Shown: positions 21,796 to 33,745, numbered from the stretch's first letter. The stretch: 64,000 nt of DNA from Macrosoma leucophasiata (GCA_036365455.1 JAWQUS010000027.1:14806501-14870500), one strand, 5' to 3'. Made by a program: numbers and translations. The notes: generated by a model from the sequence alone, not told the origin.

Positions 21796-23263
21796 CGACT
21801 ATACCTTGCCTTAGTAGAATTAGGCCCCTGAAGACTAAGGCTGAATTTAATATTCTGTACCTACCATTAACAACTCTTATGCATATAACCTTGATGCGTA
21901 TAGTATCTTTTTATAAGAGAATGATAGACTGATTGGAATGATAGACTTTTGGTGCTACAAACGTATATAATACGCACGTGATATAAAGTATTGATGCATT
22001 CACCGTTTACTAGACGTCCTTGCAGCTGCCTGCCTGAATGTTTAGCCTAGTATCATTGGGCAAGCGCGTTTCGGTCGGCACTTGCAAACAATGAACTCAT
22101 CAGTGGTGGCTGTGGAAGCAATATTAATTGCACTTGCTTGCGCGTGATGTCGTTGTTTGATAAGGGCCATGGTTCGTAATTTTCTTGTGTAATGTTTGCA
22201 TGTTGTTAAAAGGTTGTTTAAGGTGTTAGATTAAAAACTTTAAAAAGTATTTACATTGTGAGTTCAATAGCTCGGGCGGCAGCAAATGGTCCATGATTTC
22301 TGCTCACCTACGGGCAATTTAGTCGGGCGCCGTCTTATGAATATACGACGGCATCTAATAAGAAATCCCATTGAAGCTCATTACCACCAACAGCTGGGCA
22401 GCATTATATTGAAAAGGGTGGTGTAAAAGGGCAAATACTGCGGTGTACATTGTACATTCAAAACATAGAGATGACTTTGGAAAAGACGAAAACAAAATTC
22501 GGTCTCAATTCTTCTATTTGTCTTGTCGCTGACAAAATAAGGATCTGGTCGACGAGAGACATGGCATACTAGTTCAAATTATATTTGTGGGATAATAGCA
22601 TTATTTATTTGTACAATTTGGTGGCAGTTACAAGACCGATTACCAATTAACTGTGTCGCTAGGGCTTAATTCAATAATATAAAAAAAAATCTACTTATTC
22701 TACTTATTCCATTTACATTTAATTTACTTATTAATTAATTAAGTAACTTTGATTATAATATTATAGCCTAACCTAATGAACTGTTATGATGCGAAAAAAG
22801 GGGCGATATTCTGCTAATAAGTAATTTATATATTATTATTTATGTAATAAAGGTTCGTTGTATAATTTGCAGCCTGACTTATTATAATTAGTTTCCTCTT
22901 TAGTGCAATTAACTTTATCACTCTATGTTTACTCCATGAGAGGTTTTTTTCTCATTTTATTCAGCCTGCCTAATAGTATATTAACGACTTTCTTTTTTCG
23001 AGTGAAATAATTATTTTCAAGTAATTAAGTTAATGAAAGTGTTTTATATCTTAGAATATGTACATTAAAATAAAAAGTTGTGTTATGTTAATATATTTTT
23101 GTACATTTGTGGAATGTAATAAATTATTTCATTTTGAGTGTATTTCAAAATTGATCTTCTTTTCGTAAAAATTTAGTAATAGATTTAACGTTGCTTTAAC
23201 TTTTACTAAAAATATAGGTATATTTATTACAAACGAATATTGTATCAACTTAACTGCCTCATT

Positions 23264-23490
23264 CAATTTGTCTAGTGGTAGCAGGCCACTACTACTACGT
23301 TGGGGTTCGATTCCCGGATCGAGAGGAGAGATAAGAGTAACGATGTGAAATTCTTCAAAATCTATAGTTCTATTGAAATTTTTCCATTTTATAAAAGTTT
23401 CCCAGTATCTCGGAGTTTGGTAAAGTGGCCGGCCATGTCAAGGCTCGCTACGTAACCGTAGGATTTACGCTGCCTTAAAATTGAATGACT
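23264..23490 (+). repeat. tRNA-headed SINE (family T2), diverged copy
   Basis: TCTAGTGGTAGCAGGCCACT, then GGGGTTCGATTCCCGG (box B), then a body that follows the copy at 51836-52160 (AGTATCTCGGAGTTTGGTAA; TACGTAACCG). Confidence 0.65.
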
Positions 23491-24148
23491 CTTTGATGTT
23501 CGGCTAAATTCTTCTAATTATTAATGAGATAATATCTCGAAGATGTATTCCAACTAAATGGGCAGTTAATATTTAATACTTCGAATTAAAAGATGCACTA
23601 ATGAATTTATAGGTAAGTAAGTATAATATAGATTTTTGAGAGCGTGACGAGTCATATTTTGCAATGCACTATAATGCACAGTGCAACTGTGGTCACGATG
23701 GAGCTACATTGCATTAGTGAAATTTGTGCCTACTTAAATAACAATGTCTGTATGTATATTGGTAACCATACAATGTATTGTTTGTTCAATATGTAACTGT
23801 CTGTGTATTAAATGGGTAAACATGTTTTAAGGGTATCGTATCTTAAAAGGAAAACATCGAAACCCATAAAAGATCAATTGGGCGTGTCAGTTCGTCTGTT
23901 ACAACTATTTGCTTAAAAAGCGATTGAGTTGTAATTTGGTATGCATAATGTAGGTCTATCGTAAACCCATAATATATGTACCTGTAATAACGTAAATAAA
24001 TGAATTTTGTATAGATAAGCCTCTTTTGAGGGATGAATTAGAATAGGGAAATAGTTTAGCAAATATCATTGTGATATAAATAAATTATAAAAAAATAATA
24101 CCAATTTTTTAAAAATAATTTAATAATAACAAGTTTTAGAGATAATTA

Positions 24149-24196
24149 CTCGCATGCCTCATCTACCTTCATCATTCTCTTCATACATGTACGCCG
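24149..24196 (+). repeat. Family B 3' fragment
   Basis: GCCTCATCTACCTTCATCAT, then TCTCTTCATACATG, matches 19832-19862. Confidence 0.55.
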
Positions 24197-24599
24197 ATTC
24201 CTAAGACTTTTGACTCCACCATCAGACAGAATTGTTTAATTGTTTTATTGCATAGTGCCGCCCATAAACGTCTACATTTAATCAATCCCAAGGTACAATA
24301 GCGAAGGTCTGAGTCTCTTTATTATTAGTTATTTAGTCATGTATTATCATCACTTGACCGGACCGTAGTATAGTGATATTTGACAAGATATTATATGGCG
24401 CCTATGCCCTTGACACTAATCTCATAATACCATCAATAATCTCTATGTAAGTAAATGGAATGCTGCATCGATGATTATCTTAAAATTATAATTAATTATA
24501 GTATTATAAAACTTACATTTATATAATTTGAGACAATAGGTTTCATGTGTAGTTGATGAAAATCTAATTAAAACATTACCGCTATGCACTACGTCATCA

Positions 24600-24910
24600 T
24601 CATCATCACTCCAGCCGAGTGACGTCAACTACTGGACACAGCCTTCCCCAACGACACTTACAACAGTGTTGCGCGTTATTAGGGGAGAATATGCCATAAT
24701 CGCCACGCTTGGCAGGCGGATTGGCGACCGCAGTGACGGTAGTTTTATCGCGGGACGCTGCGCTGATGCCCATCCCGCGTTTTCATATTTACTGCTGCCC
24801 TATTGGAATGGTTTGACCGCCACTGTTTGGTTGACTAACTGCGTGGGCGGTGGGGTCGTCACATCCCGACGCCAGCATGAAATAAGCAATCTACTGAAAT
24901 TTTGCTGGTA
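24600..24910. repeat. GC-rich block, probable retrotransposon-derived repeat
   Basis: CTTGGCAGGCGGATTGGCGA...GGTGGGGTCGTCACATCCCG is far more GC-rich than its surroundings. On the minus strand it includes CCAAGCGTGGCGATTATGGC, a phrase type found in lepidopteran LINEs. The 81-codon plus-strand frame inside it is not a recognised protein. Confidence 0.35.
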
Positions 24911-24934
24911 ATAAAAAATCAATAGGCTCACTAC

Positions 24935-25185
24935 CTATACGTATATCATACTATAATATTATAAATGTGAAAGTTTCTTTGTTTGGACGTTTGTCCGTCA
25001 ATCACGCCAAAACCACTGAACGGATTTTGATGAAATTTATTATACAAATAGGGTATTAGCTGACTTAGATTATAGGATACTTTTTATTGTTCCTTTGAGA
25101 TGCCGTGGGATTATTTGATCAGTTTCCACAGGTTACGCGAAAAGCGACATACACGCGGGTGGAGCCGCGGGCAACAGTTAGTTAT
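24935..25185 (-). repeat. Family D-like repeat, minus
   Basis: ATATTATAAATGTGAAAGTT, CTGAACGGATTTTGATGAAA and CGGGTGGAGCCGCGGGCAAC in inverted order to other copies. Confidence 0.65.
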
Positions 25186-25995
25186 TCATAAAACATAGTT
25201 ATATGAACGCTAGTTATCGAGAAATACATGGGTGATATGATATTTATTGACGATTAAGAGCGGGTTTCACCGTTTGCTCTGAGAACTAAGTCTGTAGTAA
25301 ACGCGTTTTAGCTTAAAATTTGCATCCAATTTCAACCTTATCACAAACAATTTTCGACGGTGAAGTCCAAATATGTAGTGTTATTGAACTCGTTTAAGAT
25401 GACAGTGAAATCGGCCCTTGTTAATAAATTGAAGTAAAGCAAAGAAACCCGTGTGCGATAGACTCGGTTTTATATTATTCACAACTTTGTTTCTCCTGAA
25501 ATATTTATTTCATAGCAAGTACGACTTCATCGTTGTATAAAAAAAATATTTATTTGCCTAGTCCGATAATTTCAGTCATGACAGTAGTATTAAGCTAGGT
25601 GTAACTTGGTCAAGGTCAATTCATAACTTAACTGTGCAGGTAAGAACCAACTCTTCGTTAGAACCAGCGGCGAATATCGCATGACTGTTAGGTAATCACG
25701 CCTAAAAATACGTTGATTGTGTCATTAACAGCGAATACTGAACTGTTCCCTGAAAAAATATTTTTCATTGAAGGTAAAAATTGAAGGTTTAAACCTAAAT
25801 TATGCTTTCTTGTCAGTTTTTGCGTACTTGTGTCCCATGTATTTTAGAGAGATAGGTATTTATTTAGAGTAAATTGACATTCAATTTATTTATGCTCCCT
25901 TTAAAGTTCTCTTATTATGTTTTTTTATATGTCTGATTATTACAAAAATTGTGCGACTGACATATCGATATTATTACTTTTTAAAATTTGTATGT

Positions 25996-26085
25996 GTAAG
26001 TACCTCACGGGGTGGGTAGGCAGAGAGTGTGGAGCGCTAGATAACCCAGTCCTGAACGCACCTCCCGTGCTTCTTCATACATGCA
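25996..26085 (+). repeat. Family B copy
   Basis: AGTACCTCACGGGGTGGGTA...GAGTGTGGAGCGCTAGATAA, CACCTCCCGTGC. Confidence 0.65.
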
Positions 26086-26888
26086 TTTCTCTTTATAATT
26101 TCTGTAAGTATTTGATTTATTAAATTCCACGCGCTTCTTTGTCAATGCGAAGGAAGTTGCAGGTACAAATAGCGGTTAGCCGGGAATCCAATGCTTTTAC
26201 CAATAAACAATAAAAATAATTCACCACTATTATCCATACTTGTTTAAGAAATGATTTTGATTATTTTGATTATTTATTTATTCTTTTTTGCACAAAATAA
26301 CCACCAAAGGCGGATTTAATGCCTCTAGGCATTATCTCCCAGTCAACCATTGGGTAGTATTGATAGGCATTATATTTACAAACGTTCAATCTTTGATATT
26401 TGTAATGTTAGCGACGTTAACGGAGAATCTAAACCCGATTCTTCATATATTCGAATTTCGTAAAAACACAGCGTTCTAACAATACAAGTGAATCCCAAGT
26501 ACTCATTTTTAAAATTAAATAGTTCATTGAAGGACAAAATGTGACTTTGTGACGTAACGAAAACATTGCCAATTTCTTTTACTAACCTAATTTTTTCTTG
26601 GCCATCTGCCATCTCCACTTTTTACTTATTTCTGTTATATACAAATGGCGGAGTTACGTAAAAGCATGACCATGATGAGAATTGAGCGTAATTTATTCGT
26701 CGTCGGCATGGAATGTTAAAGCACAACAATGTGAATTGGTGGATAATTTGTAATTTGAACGCGCATTTATTTTAATATTATCAACGTCGCAAAGTAGATA
26801 TGTTCGATGTAGTAGATCTTAGGTCGGTACATTGTTATATAAACATTCTTTCTTCCTTTCTTTCTTTCGCAAAGAAAGTAACATTCTA

Positions 26889-27087
26889 AAAAGGATATTA
26901 CACGACACGGTATTCAGTGTCCGGTAGAAAGGGTGTGCGTGGCCTCGCGCCGGGTTGCCGCTCAATTACAGTACAAATACACGCCCTAAATAGTCGCCCT
27001 AATTATGGCCCTAACTCCTAAATGTAATTACACTACCCTGACCCTTGCTATCGTACCCTGAATACCGTGCCGTGTAATAAGTCCTTT
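26889..27087. mobile_element. 200-bp MITE with about 25-bp TIRs
   Basis: ATTACACGACACGGTATTCA at the left and TGAATACCGTGCCGTGTAAT at the right (one mismatch), with AAAGGA/TCCTTT further out. The interior has repeated CGCCCTAA/GGCCCTAA/ACCCTGA words. Confidence 0.7.
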
Positions 27088-27104
27088 AGCTTGAGTTCTA
27101 AGGA

Positions 27105-27325
27105 CGCAGCTCGCGGGCGTATGCACCACCGCATTACCTAATCTGCTTGCCACTAAATGGTATTGTTCAGCGCTACCGTGTTCCGAGTATGTAATAGCTC
27201 CATAATTTCCGGTGTAGAGGCATTTCTCCTGTTGCCGGACCTGAGGCCTACCTCAGGAACTGCATCTATATTTTTATGTAGTGGTTGTTGATTCAATGTG
27301 AACTGTACGAGTATGCTTGTTTGCC
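27105..27325 (+). repeat. SINE-A copy, diverged
   Basis: CGCAGCTCGCGGGCGTATGC to GAGTATGCTTGTTTGCCAAA. Confidence 0.75.
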
Positions 27326-27530
27326 AAAGCTTTTTTGATGTTATGAAAAGCTGAACGGTTTTTTTCTTGATAATGTTTATGGAGAGATTTTACTTGGTTT
27401 GGAGTCTATATCTTATAGTACTGTGGTAGTCAGCGCGTGTACCGGGGCTCTAATAATGGCGCCAGATACCTGACAGTATCGGTACTTTGTTCAATGCATG
27501 ACAACAAATAATGATAGAAAAAAAACCATT

Positions 27531-27987
27531 AAAGGAGATGTTGCAAAAATGTATGACCCTCCGGCCATGTATTGTACACAATATCATAAACAGGCAAAAT
27601 CAATTACTTAAAAAAAAAAAAAGTTTTTTTATTGCATATTTTCACATATTAAGCTTTGTTTGCAGTTATTAAACATTATTTGCAGTAAGAATTGCAACTC
27701 AAAACCAACATGGCGAATATGGCGAGCGATGTCATTTTGACATTTTCATTTTTTAAATTGTTTTTTAGATTACTATACTAATTGATTTCAATTTAAAAAT
27801 GTATCTTCGTCGGCTGTATCGCCGCCATGTTGAACATGGTTGAAAATGATAAAATCGTTAGATTTAAATGTGGTTGTAACTCTAAAATATATTCTTGAAT
27901 AAATTAATTGTATATTTTTCGGATTCTTCTTTAATTAACCCATTTTTTTAGGATATGTACCAGAGCCGAGCTCGCAACATCTCCTTT
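27531..27987 (+). mobile_element. MITE-K copy 1, TTAA-flanked
   Basis: Inverted ends AGGAGATGTTGC/GCAACATCTCCT; TTAA at both borders (27529-27532 and 27986-27989). Interior blocks GGCCATGTATTGTACACAAT, CAACATGGCGAATATGGCG and CGGCTGTATCGCCGCCATGT are shared with copies 2 and 3. Confidence 0.8.
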
Positions 27988-28129
27988 AAACGACAAACGG
28001 CACTAAATAGGAACACAATTTGAACTTTAGTCATCACACGGTTTAATTATTTAAATTTTATACCTACTTATTCAAAGTTGTGTCTATTTTAATAACGTCA
28101 GCTGTTTGCTAATTTTATAATCGTTAATA

Positions 28130-28456
28130 ATGTTATTAATTCACAAAAGTATCTTGACACAAATTGATGATTTGAAACAAAAGCAGTACCTAGATAGTAT
28201 TTGCTCCCCACCCCTACATCTGATTAATTGGACAATACTTAATTATTGCAATGTTTTCGACTTACAACATTCTGTGAAATTACAATCTCAAAGTCTAGAT
28301 GCAGAACTTAGCAAAATGTCACCGAGACGAAAACTGAAGTTATATTGGCAAATGGTTCCAGTCACTAAATGCTTATCACAAGATTTCATGAGAATTGCAG
28401 ACCTGACCGAATCAAATAGTATTAAAACGATATTTATTTGTTTATCAATACAATAA
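28130..28456 (+). CDS. Unrecognised 108-codon reading frame
   Basis: It starts at an ATG (MLLIHKSILTQIDDLKQKQY...) and stops at TAA. The composition looks protein-like (SPRRKLKLYWQMVPVTKC in the middle), yet no domain is recognised. It lies on the sense strand inside PDSS1 intron 1, between MITE-K copy 1 and a family D repeat. It may be a transposon-derived or captured fragment, a small nested gene, or chance. No promoter or splice sites support it. Confidence 0.25.
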   Translation: MLLIHKSILTQIDDLKQKQYLDSICSPPLHLINWTILNYCNVFDLQHSVKLQSQSLDAELSKMSPRRKLKLYWQMVPVTKCLSQDFMRIADLTESNSIKTIFICLSIQ

Positions 28457-28495
28457 TTATGTGAAAACTTTGCACCCCATTAAAAAAGTATATAA

Positions 28496-28660
28496 AACTA
28501 GCTTCGCCCGCGTTGATATCGTTTTATAAATATTTTTTCCTGAATTTTCTTTGCTATAAACCTCACGGAGCCCGAGATCTTTCCAATGAACGCAAAACCG
28601 TGGAAATCGGTTCTTGCGTTCTGGAGTTATAGCGTCAGGTTAGGAAGGAAAACCCGACTT
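28496..28660 (+). repeat. Family D-related repeat
   Basis: CTAGCTTCGCCCGCGTTGAT, CCTCACGGAGCCCGAGATCT and TTCTGGAGTTATAGCGTC; its closest relative here is the inverted copy at 39815-39998. Confidence 0.7.
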
Positions 28661-28835
28661 ATTTTTAAATATATAAAATAAGGGCATGAAAATAGGCTTG
28701 AAGATATATAATAATAAAAAATTCAGTGTGTATTGTCTCTTATTTTCACAGGATCTTTGTGACAAAACGACTTCAATATCGTAAAGAAATATTTTCGACC
28801 ACTCGACAATCTTTATTATGATAATAACTTTATAA

Positions 28836-28900
28836 CTAGCTGACCCAGCGAACTTCGTACCGCCATCATCAATCAATTTCTTTCATCATTCACCTTCAAC
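28836..28900 (+). repeat. Short dispersed-repeat head
   Basis: CTAGCTGACCCAGCGAACTT, then CGTACCGCC, is a common lepidopteran repeat start. Only a stub remains. Confidence 0.35.
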
Positions 28901-29377
28901 AATGCCAACGTGGATATGACATTTTTTTCTTTATTTTTTACTGTCAATTACTATTATAATTGACCGTCTCGCGGATGCCTATGAACGTCATTCAAAGGTG
29001 GAGGTGGAGCACGTCTCGTGGTACGTCCTTGATTTCTGACCTCTCAGGACGGCGCGGGCTTCGACACACTTACCGCCTGAGTAATCTGAGTATAGGTACG
29101 TGTATATACTATAATTATATTTCTGGTTCTACTCATTACTTTGGACTCAGAGAACGGCTACGGCTGCACAAGGTTACTTCGGTAACCAACCAAAATTTAT
29201 TATTAAATTTGATTGATAGACGGATTTGCAAGAATCGATTCTGTGTTGAATCGACGGCTTCTTAATTGGAACCGATGAAAATGTAAACAATAATATTTTA
29301 CACGGTATATTTCTTCGATATATTCATTGTTAATGACTTCTTCTTTCACCATATCAGGTTAAACGTTGCTCGTTAAT

Positions 29378-29677
29378 TTAGTAAATTGCAGAACAAAATG
29401 CGGAACAGTGACGATATTTATTTTTAAGCCCCGTAATGGGTCGGGTATGTCCACCGAATACATTAAAATTGCATACTACGATGTCCGTATTGCTGCTGAT
29501 CAGTAATCGTAAATTCGTCATATGAAGACCTGACGCGTTGAAAGGTTCCGGGTCGATGACATATCGACATTTAAATGTGTCTATGAGGTATAATTTCATT
29601 CGAGTCATACAAATGTGGAAAGGGGAATCACGCGTTGAGGGATTTTCAGATCCTTTAAAGAGGCGGATTTCTTTCAT
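29378..29677 (-). CDS. Unrecognised 99-codon reading frame
   Basis: ATG start (MKEIRLFKGSENPSTRDSPF...), stop near 29378. No family was recognised and no splice or promoter evidence exists; antisense in PDSS1 intron 1. Chance is a real possibility. Confidence 0.15.
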   Translation of the reverse strand: MKEIRLFKGSENPSTRDSPFHICMTRMKLYLIDTFKCRYVIDPEPFNASGLHMTNLRLLISSNTDIVVCNFNVFGGHTRPITGLKNKYRHCSAFCSAIY

Positions 29678-30589
29678 ATTTCAAGGCTGCTTAATCTAGA
29701 CAGGCATCTTTGTACAGACATGTTACTGTATGTAAGTGGCTATTTTATTTAAATGAAATAATTACGAGCGTAAAATTGTGATAGGAGTAAGTAAGGAGTA
29801 AGTAAGCATTATAAATTGCAATACAGGCGAGTTAGTTTAGTCAAGCGGTACCTCTACCCGCCACTACTATTACTTTAGTCCATTTCATGTTTTGGCCACA
29901 CTCATTAAAGAATATTTTTACTTTATAATACTTATATTACGGTATATGCCTTCACCTGAAAACTCGTTAGCATATAAAGTTACATCATTCAGTGTTTTAC
30001 GTTTCATGCTTCATTCAGAAATGTGCTGGGTACCATCAATTTATTTAGTATCGATTTAAATACTTAAAAAACTTTTTTTTAGTATCCGATAAATTCAATT
30101 GAGAAATTAATCCTAATATTTCGATCGCTTTTTTTATTTAAATTTTGTCTTGCGAAAATCGTAATGCAAACAGACGTACATATGCGATAACGCGCGTTTA
30201 TATCTAATGTTTCAAATATCGTTCACGTAAAGTTTATGTTAACTGATTAACTAAATATGAAATAACGCAACGGCTGCCGCGGCCGTGGCCCGTGTTGCTC
30301 TATGGTTACGTTAGATTTAGAAGGAATTGTTGAATGACTCTATCTTTAGCCTATCATTTATTAGTAACTAAACTTCAGATTTTTAGCTGTGTTGTCTTTG
30401 TAAAAAATGTCTAAAGTAAACCAGGCTTCGAATGCATCTTAAGTGTAATATCTACGAGCGATTAGGATCTTAGGCCCAATTAGTCGTTTCTTAGTATTAA
30501 TAAACCAATATCAGTTCCAGAATATGCCATTAAGATCACGTTAAGTACGAAAAACTTGATCTTAAGATCGTCTTAAGTTTGAAGTTTGG

Positions 30590-30705
30590 CAATGTGTCCG
30601 GAGATGTCAATAGGCTCGCCACTTATCACATGGGATAAAAAGTAACTGGCGAATCGTAGGTGTATGCATTTATGGTTGAATGCACACATTTATCTCGGCC
30701 TTTTC
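30590..30705 (+). repeat. tRNA-headed SINE T2, 3' part only
   Basis: AATGTGTCCGGAGATGTCAA, CTGGCGAATCGTAGGTG and TTGAATGCACACATTTA match the tail of 51836-52160. Confidence 0.6.
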
Positions 30706-31265
30706 TGATGGTAGAGCTCCAGTGACGGAGTTCACGAGCGTAGGCATATCACAGCATTACCTAACATGATATTTATGTTCTTAGGTTTTCGCGTGCTAGA
30801 CTAATTTGAAATAGAACTATTTTTACGAATTTATCTCGCGTATATAAACTAAAATGCTTTTTAAAATCAACCCCACGTTTCGGTCGCTTTACAGGTTCCG
30901 TGGTCCCAGGCAGACTAAGGTGACATTTGTCTGACAGCAGTTTGAAAAATTATGAAGTGGGTGACATTACAAGGCTATTGAAATTAAAAAAACACTCTAA
31001 TTTTAATAACGACCGAAACGTCGGGTTGTTTTTAAAAAGCATTTTAGTTTAATATACGCGAGATAAATCCGGTAAAAATAGTTTTGTTTCCAATTCCCTT
31101 ACCTGCTTGCCGCTAAATAGTAGCATTTAGCACTATCTAAATGAATACTGAATGATAGGTACTAAATGAATTACAGGGCCGTAATTTACGGCCCTGGTGG
31201 CAGATTTTCTAACCTGAATTGACCCTTGTTTTTTTATATTATTTCGCATCAACACATGCTTGTGA
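30706..31265 (+). repeat. SINE-A copy split by a MITE
   Basis: The head (GGTAGAGCTCCAGTGACGGA...GCATTACCT) ends near 30760; the body resumes near 31090 (TTACCTGCTTGCCGCTAAAT). TTACCT appears on both sides. The 3' part is rearranged into a small palindrome, CAGGGCCGTAA/TTTACGGCCCTG, near 31167-31190. Confidence 0.7.
30762..31089. mobile_element. MITE with about 75-bp TIRs nested in SINE-A
   Basis: AACTATTTTTAC..ATTTATCTCGCGTATA..AACTAAAATGCTTTTTAAAA, then CGTTTCGGTCG, at the left is repeated inverted at 31010-31090 (CGACCGAAACGTCGGGTTGT...). This type, with CCCGACGTTTCGG ends, is common in Lepidoptera. Confidence 0.75.
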
Positions 31266-31269
31266 ATTG

Positions 31270-31418
31270 ACCCGCTTCAGTGGAGGTGGACAGGACACAC
31301 GTTGAGGGTGAAACAAGAAAAATGGAGTAAAATCATCACAGACTGGTACCCCAGAAATACCAAAAGAACCAGAGGTAAACTATTAAGAAGATGGGAAGAC
31401 GAATTAAATACAGTCTGA
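31270..31418 (+). pseudogene. LINE ORF2 C-terminal relic (RTE-like)
   Basis: From 31278 the frame reads QWRWTGHTLRVKQEKWSKII..., then KLLRRWEDEL, to a stop at 31416-31418. The K.RWxGHxxR...W.P...RG...RRWxD pattern is the usual C-terminus of endonuclease/reverse-transcriptase LINEs in insects. Confidence 0.75.
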
Positions 31419-31886
31419 AAGTTACGTTCTAAGCTTATTGTGTTTGTAACAATTTTCATAATCAAGAGAATGATTTACGCTTACCTTATCTGTCCTCTCT
31501 CTAAACAGACCTCCGTGTGTAACAAAGATTTAGGATCAGTTTAACATAACAATTGATTAGTTAGATACTTGTTTTGTATTTGTTAGTTGGCATTGCGTAA
31601 GACGGAAAGTGACAAACACCAATTACTTAATCAGTTGCTAATCATCGTTCATAATTAGGGGGGTTTTAAAGTAATTAAAATGCTTAGTCTTTATCCATGC
31701 AACGTTCATTGCAATTTTGAATATCCTCGAAGGTCGCAGTTACACAGTAATATAAATTATTCATTTATTCATTAAGATATATGTTTGAGTGTTAAAACAA
31801 CGTTGCAACCAGTTTTCTTATGTTTTGCAAAGTAGGTATGGGATGAGGTAATTGGAGCACTTACGTTAGGTCGTTCGGAAATGAAC

Positions 31887-32600
31887 AACAACAACAACAA
31901 CATTACTCTTTATTGTACACCAAGTAAAATACATAGTAGTAAGACAAAAGAAGCACAGTACAAATGGCGGTCTTATTGCTAAAAGAGCAATTTCTTCCAG
32001 ACCACCTAAATAAATAAGGAAAACAAATAGAAAGAAAGAAATAGTAGGGTGTACAAGAACAAAGAAAACATTACATATAACTAATTTGAGAGACCATCCA
32101 GAGCACGGACCAGCGATGGGTTGAAGAGAAAAACGAAAAAGGAAGTTAACAAATCAATGAAGGGAAGGAGAAAATGAATATAAGAGGTAAAATACATATT
32201 TAGAGAGAAAGATAGTGTTCTTTAACCAGTTTTTTAAAATTTAGAATAGTTTGAGCCTGTCTAATTGACACAGGCAAAGAATTCCACAAGCGAACTGCTT
32301 CTACTGAGAAAGATTGTGAAAAGAAAGAAGAAGTGTGAATAGGGGTGCTTAAAAGAAGATTTTTTGATGAACGTAACGCTAGACAGTGCGCATCACATGC
32401 ATAACTAAAATTATTTTTAAGGTATTGCGGTGTATTCGGGTTAAACAGCACGCAGTATAAAAGAGAGAGAATGTTTGTATTCCGGCGAAATTGAATTGGG
32501 AGCCACTTGAGACGTTTATGAAATAGGATATGTCACTGTAAAAGCCCGAATTGTGGTAAATCCTAAGATATTTCTGTTTAAATTTAAGATATACCAACTC
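31887..32600 (-). pseudogene. LINE ORF2 C-terminus plus 3' UTR, minus
   Basis: The frame 32451-32200 encodes LFNPNTPQYLKNNFSYACDA...FSVEAVRLWNSLPVSIRQAQ...FKKLVKEHYLSL, the C-terminal module of jockey/CR1-type ORF2 proteins. Upstream, RLKWLPIQFRRNTNILSLLY continues it in another frame (near 32455-32515), so a frameshift is present. The 3' UTR ends in an (AAC)n run (plus strand 31887-31902), the element tail. Confidence 0.8.
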
Positions 32601-32804
32601 TCAATGGTAAATGTCCGAACAGTTCTTTAATTTCGAACTTTTATAGCTCTAACGTTTCGCCGGCCGCTACCGTGGCACGCTCACTTCGCTCGACTGGCTC
32701 GCGCGCTGTTTTTACACATACAACCTAATCTACCTTTTTATCGTGCCTTTGAGGTAAATCCTCTTCTTTACCAAGTGAATGGTGGTAAAATCTCGAAACT
32801 TTAC

Positions 32805-33230
32805 TGGTGGTAGAACTCCAGTGACGGAGCTCGCGGGCGTAGACACCACCGCGTTTCCTCTATATGCCGTCAAATGGTAGTGTTCAGCACTATCGTGTTC
32901 CGGTTAGATGGTAATGTATGGCCCCGTATTAACTGTCACAGAGACATGACACCTTAGCCCCCCCCCTACCTAAAAAAAAAAACGACTCACCCCCTCGCTT
33001 AGTCGAGGGCAGGCCCGCCCGGGCAGGAGGAAAGTGCCTCGAGGCCCGCTCCGCCGCTGCACGCTCGCGCGCGCAGCAGCGACGACATTAGTTAGTTAGT
33101 GACACCTTAGGTCTCAGGGGTGGCAACGCATCTGCATTTTGACCTCTGGTTTTTATGTAGATGTCTATAGGCTGCAGTCATCACTTAACATCAATGTGAG
33201 CTGCATGCTTGTTTACCACCTTACAAAAAA
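32805..33230 (+). repeat. SINE-A copy carrying a 142-bp GC-rich insertion
   Basis: TACTGGTGGTAGAACTCCAG to GCATGCTTGTTTACCACC. Within it, TGACACCTTAG occurs at 32947-32957 and 33100-33110, flanking the insertion. Confidence 0.8.
32958..33099 (-). mobile_element. GC-rich 142-bp insertion with 11-bp target duplication
   Basis: C run, A run, then CCCCCTCGCTTAGTCGAGGG, GCCCGCCCGGGCAGG, CGCTCGCGCGCGCAGCAGCG. The 11-bp duplication indicates retroposition; the orientation is a guess. The source sequence is not recognised. Confidence 0.55.
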
Positions 33231-33686
33231 AATGTTTACGTTGATGTTGCGTTATGTGAAGACGTCAATCTAGTTACGTAGCAGCAGAACCTCAATCACT
33301 GGGACGTGCCAATAGTCGTTCGCTTCTATTTTAAGACCACCGAATGAAATGCAGGTGTGTATGAAACACTCACTTTCTATCGTGTTTTAATTGTTATGTG
33401 CGATCGATGCGGACACATGCAATTTTACGTGCGGCAATGTTGTTCATCATTTACATCACGAATTTGTTTTTTTTTTGTTTTAATATTTAAACCGTGCACA
33501 CGTTCCTATACTACCTCTTCGTTTAGTAGTGGCATTGTACTGTGATTGCTTAATCGTTTTACATGTCATGTCGGTTATAGGAAGCTTCTTTGTCTGTTTT
33601 GGTACACATTACGGTTTAATTACTTTTCAATCAGATGTGAATGTTATTCCTAGCCACGTATGGTTGTTCAAGTTATTTTTATGTCA

Positions 33687-33745
33687 TGGAAGTGGAAAAT
33701 AAGCTTGCGGTTCACGTTGATGGTAAGTGATAACTCTAGCTTATA
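33687..33745 (-). repeat. SINE-A 3'-end fragment, minus
   Basis: GTGGAAAATAAGCTTGCGGT, then TGATGGTAAGTGATAACTC, is the inverted tail region of the family. Confidence 0.55.

Noticed and set aside
23264..23330. tRNA gene at the T2 SINE head
   Set aside because: Acceptor stem does not pair and a related SINE body follows.
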